Below are positions 36,330-44,037 of a DNA stretch of 64,000 nt, piece after piece. A model generated the notes under the pieces. The model had not been told where the DNA came from, searched no databases, and worked only from the letters and a program-made list of their open reading frames with translations. The DNA is taken from positions 1,550,001 to 1,614,000 of the forward strand of contig NZ_CP017755.1 of assembly GCF_001854325.1 (NCBI RefSeq), in the 5' to 3' direction. The DNA is from Cupriavidus malaysiensis (GTDB lineage: Bacteria; Pseudomonadota; Gammaproteobacteria; Burkholderiales; Burkholderiaceae). Each line of letters starts with the position of its first letter. Position 1 is the stretch's first letter. A program made the translations under genes and the position numbers.

Positions 36330-37493
36330 ATGAGTCTGAACGGATCCGCATACATCGTGGGTGCCTACGAGCACCCGACCCGCAAGGCCGACGAGCTTTC
36401 GGTCGCACGCCTGCACGCCGACGTCGCCAAGGGGGCGCTGGCCGACGCCGGCTTGTCTGCCAGCGACATCGACGGCTACTTCTGCGCCGGCGACGCACCC
36501 GGCCTCGGCACTACCACCATGGTCGAGTACCTCGGCTTGAAAGTGCGCCACGTCGATTCCACCGAATGCGGTGGCTCAGCGCCGATCCTGCATGTGGCGC
36601 ATGCCGCGGAGGCGATTGCCGCCGGCCGCTGCAACGTGGCGCTGATCACGCTGGCAGGGCGCCCGCGCGCGGCGGGCGCGGCGCTGGCCCTGAAGGCGCC
36701 GGATTCGGACGCACCCGACGTGGCATTCGAACTGCCGTTCGGTCCTGCCACCCAGAATCTGTATGGCATGGTGGCCCGGCGCCACATGCATGAGTTCGGC
36801 ACCACCAGCGAGCAGCTGGCATGGATCAAGGTGGCAGCCTCCCACCACGCCCAGCACAACCCTGACGCCATGCTGCGCAATGTGGTGACGGTGGAGGACG
36901 TGGTCAACTCGCCGATGATCGCCGATCCGCTGCACCGCCTCGACTGTTGCGTGATGTCGGACGGCGGAGGCGCGCTGATCGTCGCGCGGCCGGAGATCGC
37001 CCGGCAGCTCAAGCGTCCGCTGGTGAAGATCAAGGGCACCGGCGAGGCGCCGAAGCACGCCAGGGGCGGCGACATCGACCTGACCTGGTCGGCGGCCGCC
37101 TGGGCCGGGCCGGCGGCTTTCGCCGAGGCGGGCGTCACGCCGGCCGACATCAAGTATGCGTCGCTGTACGACAGCTTCACCATCACGGTACTGATGCAAC
37201 TAGAGGACCTCGGCTTCTGCAAGAAGGGCGAGGGCGGCAGGTTCGTCGCGGACGGTGGCCTGATCTCGGGCGTGGGACGGCTGCCCTTCAATACCGACGG
37301 CGGCGGGCTGTGCAACAACCATCCGGCCAACCGGGGTGGCGTCACCAAGGTGATCGAGGCCGTGCGGCAGTTGCGCGGCGAGGCGCACCCCGCGGTGCAG
37401 GTGAAGGACTGCGACCTGGCGCTGGCAAGTGGCATCGGTGGCGCGCTCGCATCGCGCCACACCGCCGCGACGCTGATTCTGGAGAGGATCTGA
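36330..37493 (+). CDS. Thiolase-like protein (SCP-x/lipid-transfer type), probable retro-aldolase or thiolase subunit
   Basis: A 387-aa thiolase-fold protein. A Cys is present in the nucleophile region (STECGGSAP) and the His-containing loop is NNHPANRGG, but the C-terminal CxG cysteine of true thiolases is absent (ALASGIGGALAS). This pattern belongs to the non-decarboxylating/Ltp-like group, members of which pair with DUF35 proteins to split hydroxyacyl-CoA by retro-aldol reaction, for example Ltp2-ChsH2 in steroid degradation. The DUF35 gene follows after 2 bp, supporting such a complex. Confidence 0.88.
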   Translation: MSLNGSAYIVGAYEHPTRKADELSVARLHADVAKGALADAGLSASDIDGYFCAGDAPGLGTTTMVEYLGLKVRHVDSTECGGSAPILHVAHAAEAIAAGRCNVALITLAGRPRAAGAALALKAPDSDAPDVAFELPFGPATQNLYGMVARRHMHEFGTTSEQLAWIKVAASHHAQHNPDAMLRNVVTVEDVVNSPMIADPLHRLDCCVMSDGGGALIVARPEIARQLKRPLVKIKGTGEAPKHARGGDIDLTWSAAAWAGPAAFAEAGVTPADIKYASLYDSFTITVLMQLEDLGFCKKGEGGRFVADGGLISGVGRLPFNTDGGGLCNNHPANRGGVTKVIEAVRQLRGEAHPAVQVKDCDLALASGIGGALASRHTAATLILERI

Positions 37494-37495
37494 AC

Positions 37496-37945
37496 ATGAC
37501 GAGCACGACGAACGCACAATCCGAAAAGTCCGCCAAGCCAGCCGCCCCGGGCGGCCCGCGCAGGATCCCCGCCCCGCGCACGCTGCCCGAGAGCCAGGCT
37601 TTCTGGGACGCGGCCGACGCCGGCCGCCTGCTGCTCAAGCATTGCCTGGATTGCGGCAAGCCGCACCACTACCCGCGCGACATCTGTCCGCACTGCCTGT
37701 CCGAGCGCACCGTATGGCAGGAGGCCAGCGGGTTCGGCACGGTCTACTCGTACAGCACGATGGGGCGCGCCGAGGCGGCATACACATTGGCCTTCGTCAC
37801 GCTGGACGAGGGCGTGACCATGATGACCAACCTGGTCGACTGCGATCCGCGCGGGATCGCTATCGGCCAACGTGTGTGCGTGGTGTTCCGGCAGAGCGAG
37901 GGCGGGCACGCGGTACCGATGTTCGCGCCCGCCGGCGCTGCCTGA
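37496..37945 (+). CDS. DUF35/OB-fold Zn-ribbon protein, partner of the thiolase-like protein
   Basis: A 149-aa protein. A rubredoxin-like zinc ribbon C-x2-C...C-x2-C (CLDCGKPHHYPRDICPHC, ~residues 50-67) is followed by an OB fold (SGFGTVYSYSTM onwards). Such proteins bind acyl-CoA and form obligate complexes with thiolase-like enzymes. The ATG lies 2 bp after the thiolase stop. A low-complexity Ala/Pro leader of ~25 residues precedes the fold. Confidence 0.9.
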   Translation: MTSTTNAQSEKSAKPAAPGGPRRIPAPRTLPESQAFWDAADAGRLLLKHCLDCGKPHHYPRDICPHCLSERTVWQEASGFGTVYSYSTMGRAEAAYTLAFVTLDEGVTMMTNLVDCDPRGIAIGQRVCVVFRQSEGGHAVPMFAPAGAA

Positions 37946-38005
37946 GGCCAGTGCCGGGCGCACGTAGCGGCCCGGCGCGGCGACAACGAAAGACGGAGTT
38001 ACCCA

Positions 38006-39250
38006 ATGCAGGACGACAACAGCGCTGCAGGAGAAGCAGGCCAGGCGGGCCAGGCAGGCCCGCGCCGAGGCGCGCTCTCGCGTTTCACCATCATCGACGC
38101 CTCGCGCGTGCGCGCCGGTCCCACCGCGATGCGTTTGTTCGCCGACATGGGCGCGCGCGTGATCAAGCTGGAGATCCCGCCCGGAGCGCCGGGTGGCGAC
38201 GACATGATCGGCGGGCGCGACCACAATCGCGCTGACTACGAGAACCTGCACCGTAACAAGGAAAGCCTGACGCTGAACATGAAGACGGCAGCGGGGCGCG
38301 AGATTCTGCATGAGCTGGTCAAGCGCGCCGACGTTTTCATCGAGAATTTCCGCCCGGACGTCAAGGACCGCCTCGGCATCGGCCCCGACGCTTTGCGCGC
38401 GGTCAATCCTCGCCTGGTCTATGCCAGCATCTCCGGCTTCGGCCAAGACGGTCCCTGCGCACGCTGGCCCGGCTTCGACTCCATTGCCCAAGGCATGGGG
38501 GGGCTGATGAGCGTGACCGGCAAGCCTGGCGAGGGGCCGATGCGGGTGGGCATCCCCCTGGCTGACCTGTGCGCGGGGCACTTCTGCGCCATGGGCATCT
38601 TGACGGCATTGCTGGAGCGGGAGGCGTCGGGCGAAGGGCAGTGGGTGCAGACCTCGCTGCTGGAGGCACAGGTGGCAATGCTGGACTTCCAGGCGGCGCA
38701 ATGGCTGGTCGACGGCAATGTACCGGAGCAGACCGGCAATGAGCACCCGCTGACCGTGCCTACCGGCGTGTTCGCCACCAGCGATGGATACCTGAATATC
38801 GCCGCCATCGGCCAGACCATGTGGCGGCGCCTGTGCGAAGCGCTTGGCGTGCCGCAGCTGGTGGCGGAGCCGGGCATGGGATCGGATCCCGAGCGGGTCA
38901 AGAACCGCGAGCGGGTCAACGCTGCCGTCGAGGCGGCGCTGCGGCAGCGCACCACCGCCGAGTGGACCGAACGGTTGCTCGCGGCCGGTGTTCCATGCGG
39001 TCCGATCCATCGCGTCGACCAGGTGTTCGCCGATCCGCAGGTGAGGCACCTGGGTATCGCCTGGCCGATGATGCATCCGGAACTAGGCGACATCTCGCTG
39101 GTGGGCCAGCCGATGCGGCTGTCGCGTTACCAGCGCGAAGCTCCGCCGCGCCCGGCGCCGCGGCAGGGCGAGCACACCGACGGCATTCTCACCGAGCTGG
39201 GCTACAGCGCCGAGCGCATCGCCGAGCTGCGCGCAGGCTTCATCGTTTGA
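38006..39250 (+). CDS. Family III CoA-transferase (CaiB/BaiF)
   Basis: A 414-aa enzyme that moves CoA between acids, with IIDASRVRAGPTAMRLFADMGARVIKLE at the start (DxSxxxAGP), HRNKESLTLNMKTAAGRE and a catalytic Asp in IGDLCAG-like sequence (IPLADLCAGHFCAMGIL). GEGQWVQTSLLEAQVAML is a family signature. A 30-residue Gln/Ala/Gly-rich leader is unusual. It is a second way, besides the ADP-forming ligase, to form the CoA thioester of a pathway acid. Confidence 0.93.
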   Translation: MQDDNSAAGEAGQAGQAGPRRGALSRFTIIDASRVRAGPTAMRLFADMGARVIKLEIPPGAPGGDDMIGGRDHNRADYENLHRNKESLTLNMKTAAGREILHELVKRADVFIENFRPDVKDRLGIGPDALRAVNPRLVYASISGFGQDGPCARWPGFDSIAQGMGGLMSVTGKPGEGPMRVGIPLADLCAGHFCAMGILTALLEREASGEGQWVQTSLLEAQVAMLDFQAAQWLVDGNVPEQTGNEHPLTVPTGVFATSDGYLNIAAIGQTMWRRLCEALGVPQLVAEPGMGSDPERVKNRERVNAAVEAALRQRTTAEWTERLLAAGVPCGPIHRVDQVFADPQVRHLGIAWPMMHPELGDISLVGQPMRLSRYQREAPPRPAPRQGEHTDGILTELGYSAERIAELRAGFIV

Positions 39251-39266
39251 CTCCAAGGACATTGAC

Positions 39267-40265
39267 ATGGCAAGACTGGTCGCCGCATTCGGCTCGTCGC
39301 ACAGCATCATGCTGGTATCCCAGCGCGAGGACTGGCAGCATGGCTTTCGCCAGGTAGACCCGAAGAACCCCCACTATTACGACAGCGAGGGCAACGCCAC
39401 CACTTACGAAAAGCTGCTGGCCATCGCGCCACCGGACGCCGAGGCGATGGTGACGCCGGAACGCATGGGCGAGCGCTTCGACCAGGCGGAAGCCGCGATG
39501 GATACCTTGCGCGACCGCATTCACGCTGCGAGGCTGGACGTGCTGCTCGTGGTCGGCGATGACCAGACCGAATTGTTCCGCACTACCAACAACCCGGCCT
39601 TCGCCATCTACTACGGCGAGACCATCCGCAACGCGAAGCGCGAGGAGGGCTTGTCGGACGGTTGGTACAAGAAGGCGCGCATGGCGCGCCAGGAGCCGGA
39701 TGCCGACCGCGAATATCCGGTGGCAGCCGGCATGGCGCGCTGGCTGATCCGCGAACTCTGCGACCGCGACTTCGACATTGCCGCCATGGACGGGCTCGAA
39801 CGCGGGCAGTTCGAGGGCCACGCCTTCTCCTTCATTCACCGCCGCTACCTGCAGGGCATTGATCTGCCCGTGGTGCCGGTCATCGTCAACACCTTCGACC
39901 CGCCCAATCAGCCCACGCCGCGGCGATGTATCCAGCTCGGCGCCACGTTGCGCGAGTTGATCGCGGGCTATCCGGAAGACCTGCGCGTGGGGGTGCTGGC
40001 ATCCGGCGGGTTGAGTCATTTTGTCGTCGACGAAGCGCTGGACGAGGGCATCATCGACGCCATCCGCCGCAAGGACACTGCCTACCTGGCCGCGCTCGAC
40101 CCCAAGCAACTGCAGGCGGGCAGTTCGGAGATCCGCAACTGGCTGATTGCGGTCGAGGCAGTCAAGGACCTGGACCTCGAGTGGGTGTCTTACACGCCAG
40201 GCTACCGCAGCCCGGCCCTGACCGGCACCGGACTGTGCTTTGCCGCCTGGCGCACGCTCGATTGA
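39267..40265 (+). CDS. LigB-superfamily extradiol ring-cleavage dioxygenase (protocatechuate 4,5-dioxygenase beta type)
   Basis: A 332-aa class III extradiol dioxygenase-like protein. His-13 (GSSHS) fits the first iron ligand, GHAFSFIH carries the catalytic His, and SGGLSHFVVDE and NWLIAVEA follow the family. Where LigB has NDH as second iron ligand this sequence has DDQ (GDDQTELF), which by eye alignment replaces a His by Gln. No LigA-like alpha subunit is adjacent. The LigJ-like and RraA/LigK-like genes nearby support meta-cleavage of a dihydroxylated aromatic acid. Confidence 0.87.
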   Translation: MARLVAAFGSSHSIMLVSQREDWQHGFRQVDPKNPHYYDSEGNATTYEKLLAIAPPDAEAMVTPERMGERFDQAEAAMDTLRDRIHAARLDVLLVVGDDQTELFRTTNNPAFAIYYGETIRNAKREEGLSDGWYKKARMARQEPDADREYPVAAGMARWLIRELCDRDFDIAAMDGLERGQFEGHAFSFIHRRYLQGIDLPVVPVIVNTFDPPNQPTPRRCIQLGATLRELIAGYPEDLRVGVLASGGLSHFVVDEALDEGIIDAIRRKDTAYLAALDPKQLQAGSSEIRNWLIAVEAVKDLDLEWVSYTPGYRSPALTGTGLCFAAWRTLD

Positions 40266-40318
40266 GCGCCGGCCGCGCCAATCATCGAAAAGAACACGGA
40301 GAACACGGAGAACACATC

Positions 40319-40981
40319 ATGACTCAATACGATTCCCACGTGCAGCGGCTGCGCCGGCTTGACTGCTGCGCGGTTTCCGATGCGCTCGACAAATTGCGCC
40401 TTCCCGGTGTGGTGACAGGGCTGCCGCAGCGCTCCGGCGCCGGACGCATCGCCGGACGCGCCGTTACCGTCAAGCTCGGCACCGGCGCGCCACCGGAAGG
40501 CCCGGCGCGCCATCTGGGTTGCACCGCGATCGAGGCGGCCGGTCCCGACAACGTGATCGTGGTCGAGCAGCGCAGCGGCGTCGAGGCCGGCAGCTGGGGT
40601 GGCTTACTGTCGCTGGGCGCCAAGGTGCGCGGCGTGGCTGGCGTGGTCGCCGACGGCCCGGTGCGCGATATCGACGAAGCCATCGGCTTCGACTTCCCGG
40701 TGTTCAGCCGCGGGTTGACGTCGCTGACGGCGCGTGGGCGCGTGGTCGAGAAAGGTACCAACGTGGCCGTCGAGGTAGGCCACGTGACGGTTCATGCCGG
40801 CGATTACGTGCTGGCGGACCGTAGCGCGGTGATCTTCATCTCGTCCCAGGACATCGAGCGCGTGCTCGAAACGGCGGAGGCCATCGTGCTCAAGGAAGCT
40901 GCAATGTCCAAGGCGATCCTGGCCGGGACGCCGATTGGCGAGGTCATGGGCGGCAACTACGAACACATGCTGCAGAGCTGA
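40319..40981 (+). CDS. RraA/LigK-family aldolase-like protein 1
   Basis: A 220-aa member of the RraA-like superfamily. In aromatic pathways, members (LigK, ProA, HMG aldolase) split 4-carboxy-4-hydroxy-2-oxoadipate or 4-hydroxy-4-methyl-2-oxoglutarate to pyruvate and an oxoacid using a divalent metal. The metal/substrate motif appears as VVADGPVRD. It follows the LigB-like dioxygenase after 53 bp and is first of three tandem homologues. The start is an ATG after a short AC-rich stretch (AACACGGAG repeated). Confidence 0.88.
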   Translation: MTQYDSHVQRLRRLDCCAVSDALDKLRLPGVVTGLPQRSGAGRIAGRAVTVKLGTGAPPEGPARHLGCTAIEAAGPDNVIVVEQRSGVEAGSWGGLLSLGAKVRGVAGVVADGPVRDIDEAIGFDFPVFSRGLTSLTARGRVVEKGTNVAVEVGHVTVHAGDYVLADRSAVIFISSQDIERVLETAEAIVLKEAAMSKAILAGTPIGEVMGGNYEHMLQS

Positions 40982-40997
40982 GGAGGAGCAGGACATC

Positions 40998-41660
40998 ATG
41001 AGCCAGAAAGAAGACATCAACATTGAACGGGCCGGCAGGCTGGATACCGCCACACTGAGCGACGCGCTCGACAAGCTCGGGATCGCCGGGCAGTGCTACC
41101 GCATCCAGGCGCGCGGCGAAGGCTTCGCCATGGCGGGCCGCGCCTTTACGCTCCAGTACGGCCCGGCGGCCAATCCGCCCGGCACGGTGGGCGACTACAT
41201 CGACGACGTGCCGCCCGGCAGCGTGCTGGTGCTGGACAACGGCGGGCGCGACAACGCCACCGTATGGGGTGACATCCTGACCGAGATCGCCCACCGCCGC
41301 GGCATCGCAGGCACGGTGATCGACGGTGTCTGCCGCGACGTGGCGCTGTGCCGCAAGCTGGGCTATCCGGTGTTCAGCAAAGGCCATTGGATGCGCACCG
41401 GTAAGGATCGCGTGCAGGTGGAAGCGACCAACGTCCCGGTCAACATCGGTGACGCGCGGGTGCAGCCCGGCGACATCGTGCGGGGTGATGCGGATGGCGT
41501 GGTGGTCATTCCACGTGAACACGAGGCCGCGGTGCTGGATACCGCCGAAGCGGTGGAGCGCGCCGAGGAATCGATCCGCGAGGCTGTGCGTGGTGGCATG
41601 CGCCTCGACGAGGCGCGCCGGCAGTTCCGTTATCACCAACTGCAGACCAAGGGAGCCTGA
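40998..41660 (+). CDS. RraA/LigK-family aldolase-like protein 2
   Basis: Also 220 aa, with TVIDGVCRD as the metal/substrate motif and HWMRTGKDRVQVEA later in the chain. The start ATG has AGGAGGAG upstream. It is clearly diverged from its neighbours, so the three copies are not a recent triplication. It may act on a different hydroxy-oxo acid or form a hetero-oligomer with them. Confidence 0.88.
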   Translation: MSQKEDINIERAGRLDTATLSDALDKLGIAGQCYRIQARGEGFAMAGRAFTLQYGPAANPPGTVGDYIDDVPPGSVLVLDNGGRDNATVWGDILTEIAHRRGIAGTVIDGVCRDVALCRKLGYPVFSKGHWMRTGKDRVQVEATNVPVNIGDARVQPGDIVRGDADGVVVIPREHEAAVLDTAEAVERAEESIREAVRGGMRLDEARRQFRYHQLQTKGA

Positions 41661-41662
41661 GC

Positions 41663-42325
41663 ATGAAGGAACACGACGCCGCGTCCACCACGCGGACAGC
41701 ATTCGAGCGGGTGGCGCCGGCGCTGGTGGAGGCGGCGCGTGCGCTGCCGACCGCCACGCTGCATGAGGCCGGCGGCAAGGCCGGGGCCCTGCCGAGTGCC
41801 ATCAAGCCGGTGGCCCCGTCCTTCCGGCTGAGCGGCCCGGCCCTGACCGTGCACTCACCGGGCGGCGACAACCTGTGGCTGCACCGCGCGCTGGAGATCG
41901 CCCGGCCCGGCGATGTGCTGGTGGTACATGCCAGCGGCGTCTTCGAGCATGGTTACTGGGGCGAGATCATGACTACCGCCGCCAAGGTGAAAGGCCTCGG
42001 CGGCCTGGTCATCGACGGCTGCGTGCGCGATGGTGTGCTGCTCGAGGAAATCGGTTTTCCGGTGTTCGCGCGTGGCTTGTGCATCCGCGGGACCGGCAAG
42101 GACTATGGCGCCATCGGCTGGCTCAATGAGCCGGTGCTGATCGGCGATGTGAGCGTGGCCGCGGGCGACCTGGTGGTCGGCGATGCCGATGGCGTAGTCG
42201 TGCTGGCGCGCGAGCGTGCCGAGGCAGTGGTGGCGAAGGCGCGCCAGCGCGAACTGGACGAGGCGGCCATCCTCGCGCGCGTGCAGGCGGGTGAGTCGAC
42301 CATGCAGATTTATGGCTTTCACTGA
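41663..42325 (+). CDS. RraA/LigK-family aldolase-like protein 3
   Basis: Third 220-aa homologue, starting 2 bp after the second. LVIDGCVRD keeps the Arg-Asp pair, GDNLWLHRALEIARPGDVLVV and GYWGEIMTTAAK match characterised CHA/HMG aldolases best of the three, and FARGLCIRGTGKDYG is typical of that group. This copy is my best candidate for the actual LigK-type aldolase releasing pyruvate and oxaloacetate. Confidence 0.9.
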   Translation: MKEHDAASTTRTAFERVAPALVEAARALPTATLHEAGGKAGALPSAIKPVAPSFRLSGPALTVHSPGGDNLWLHRALEIARPGDVLVVHASGVFEHGYWGEIMTTAAKVKGLGGLVIDGCVRDGVLLEEIGFPVFARGLCIRGTGKDYGAIGWLNEPVLIGDVSVAAGDLVVGDADGVVVLARERAEAVVAKARQRELDEAAILARVQAGESTMQIYGFH

Positions 42326-42346
42326 TTCCACCGACGGCGGACAAAG

Positions 42347-43120
42347 ATGACGACGGACTCTCCCCGCGGCCTGCCGCCGCAGCTCGACATCGATGGTGCG
42401 ATCGCCACCATCACCCTGCGCCGACCTGATGTGGCCAACCGCCTCGAACTGTCGGATCTCGAACAGCTGCGCCAGCAGCTCGCTGAGGTCGATGCCGCGC
42501 CTGGCGTGCTGGTGCTGCGATTGCGCGGCACGGGACGCCATTTCTGCAGCGGCTTCAATATCGGGGAGGTCGGCGGCAGCGAGGCCGGTGCGCGCTTCGA
42601 GGCGCTCGCTGCGGCGCTGGAGGCGGCCCGCCCTGTGACGATTGCCATACTCAACGGCGGTGTCTACGGCGGGGCGACCGATCTCGCGCTGGCCTGCGAT
42701 TTCCGCCTCGGAGCACCAGGCTGCGAGATGTTTGTGCCGGCGGCTCGGCTCGGCCTGCTGTTCTACCGTGGGGGGCTCGAGCGCTATGTGTCCCGCCTGG
42801 GGCTTGGCATGGCCAAGCGAGTGCTGCTCGCCGCCGACAAGCTCGACGCGCAGCAGATGCTGGACTGCGGCTTCCTCGACAAGCTCCTGCCCGATAGCGC
42901 GGCGCTGGAAGCCGAGGCCGGGCGCCTTGGCGGGGAACTGGCCGGCATGGCACCGCTGGCGTTGCTGGGCATGAAAAAACACTTGAATCGCATCGCGGCC
43001 GGCCAGCTCGATGCGGGGGACATCGCACGGGATATCGCGCTGGCGGACGCCTCGGAGGATCTGGCCGAGGGCGCGCAGGCTTGGCGGGAAAGGCGCGCGC
43101 CGCGTTTTCACGGCCGCTGA
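42347..43120 (+). CDS. Enoyl-CoA hydratase/isomerase (crotonase family)
   Basis: A 257-aa crotonase. GTGRHFCSGFNIGEV supplies the oxyanion hole, and LNGGVYGGATDLALACDFRLG is the second signature. The usual acidic catalytic residues are not obvious (FVPAARLGLLFYRGG), so reactions such as isomerisation, C-C hydrolysis or dehydratase activity are possible. It lies 21 bp after the third RraA gene in the plus-strand operon. Confidence 0.9.
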   Translation: MTTDSPRGLPPQLDIDGAIATITLRRPDVANRLELSDLEQLRQQLAEVDAAPGVLVLRLRGTGRHFCSGFNIGEVGGSEAGARFEALAAALEAARPVTIAILNGGVYGGATDLALACDFRLGAPGCEMFVPAARLGLLFYRGGLERYVSRLGLGMAKRVLLAADKLDAQQMLDCGFLDKLLPDSAALEAEAGRLGGELAGMAPLALLGMKKHLNRIAAGQLDAGDIARDIALADASEDLAEGAQAWRERRAPRFHGR

Positions 43121-43142
43121 AACCGATGGCGGGAGATTGGAT

Positions 43143-43604
43143 ATGAATCGGGAAGGTATCGGCCAGGACGGCTATTTCAAGCGATTGCAGCGCGGCGATG
43201 CGGCACCGCCGCCCGTGGCGACGCTGCTGGGCGGGAAGATCGGGACGGTGGATCTGGAGGCGGGCGCGCTCACCTCCGCCTACCAGGCGACGGAATCCTT
43301 CCTCAACCCGGCAGGCCAGGTTCAGGGGGGCATGCTGAGCGCCATGCTGGACGACGTGACGGCGATGCTGGTGACCGCCACGCTCGGGGAAGGCGAGGCC
43401 TGCGCCACCCTGAACCTGAACGTGACCTTCTTGCGCGCGGCGCAGGCGGGGCCTCTGCAGGGGCGTGCCACACTTGTACGCCGCGGCAGGGATATCTGTA
43501 ACGTCGCCGGCGAGTTGCTGCAGGAGGGCCGCGTGGTGGCGTCGGCCGTCGCGACCTGCATGATCGTGCGCGGCGGCGATAGCCGTCGCGCGGCAGCGGC
43601 GTGA
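43143..43604 (+). CDS. PaaI-type hotdog-fold thioesterase
   Basis: A 153-aa hotdog protein hydrolysing acyl- or aryl-CoA thioesters. The NPAGQVQGGMLSAMLDDVTAML segment carries the family motif with the catalytic Asp/Glu position, and NLNVTFLRAAQAGPLQGRATLVRRGR follows. It probably releases trapped CoA from pathway intermediates. Its TGA stop overlaps the GTG start of the next gene. Confidence 0.9.
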   Translation: MNREGIGQDGYFKRLQRGDAAPPPVATLLGGKIGTVDLEAGALTSAYQATESFLNPAGQVQGGMLSAMLDDVTAMLVTATLGEGEACATLNLNVTFLRAAQAGPLQGRATLVRRGRDICNVAGELLQEGRVVASAVATCMIVRGGDSRRAAAA

Positions 43605-43945
43605 ACGGTCGTCAAGAGCCTACGCCCGCCGGGGCGCGGGCCCACGTGCGCCGGGACGTGCGCAACACGACGCGCCGTGCGCTGTTGGCCGCGCGGAAGC
43701 TTGCCGCCTCCGCGCCGGTGACTGATGCGGCGGCGCTGTCGGGCTTGTTCGATGCCTGGATGGCGGCGGCCGACGGGCGGGGCCGACTGGTTTGCATGGC
43801 GTCGGCGGTGGAACTCGGCCTGCCCGTGGTGCGCTATCTGGCACCGTGCCGGCAGGCGGTCGCTGACGTGGATGACACGGCGCTACGGGCGCTGTTCTGG
43901 GCTGCCTGCCGGCGCTTGCAGGATACTTTGCAGGCCGCCGGGTGA
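43601..43945 (+). CDS. Hypothetical 114-aa helical protein
   Basis: I do not recognise this protein. It starts with a GTG overlapping the thioesterase stop, and ends just before the MFS gene. It is Ala/Arg-rich and appears all-helical, with a cationic N-terminus (HVRRDVRNTTRRALLAARKLA) and CMASAVELGLPVVRYLAPC in the middle containing two Cys. No signal peptide or clear membrane helix is seen. The tight overlap indicates translation with the catabolic operon, so it may be a small accessory or regulatory factor. Confidence 0.6.
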   Translation: MNGRQEPTPAGARAHVRRDVRNTTRRALLAARKLAASAPVTDAAALSGLFDAWMAAADGRGRLVCMASAVELGLPVVRYLAPCRQAVADVDDTALRALFWAACRRLQDTLQAAG

Positions 43946-44037
43946 GCGAAGCAACGCGCGTGGGTGGCAAGAGTGGTTCCGTCGGCAACGGCAGCAGACC
44001 GGCGCCTGGCGTTGGAAGAATGCAAGGAGACAAGGAA

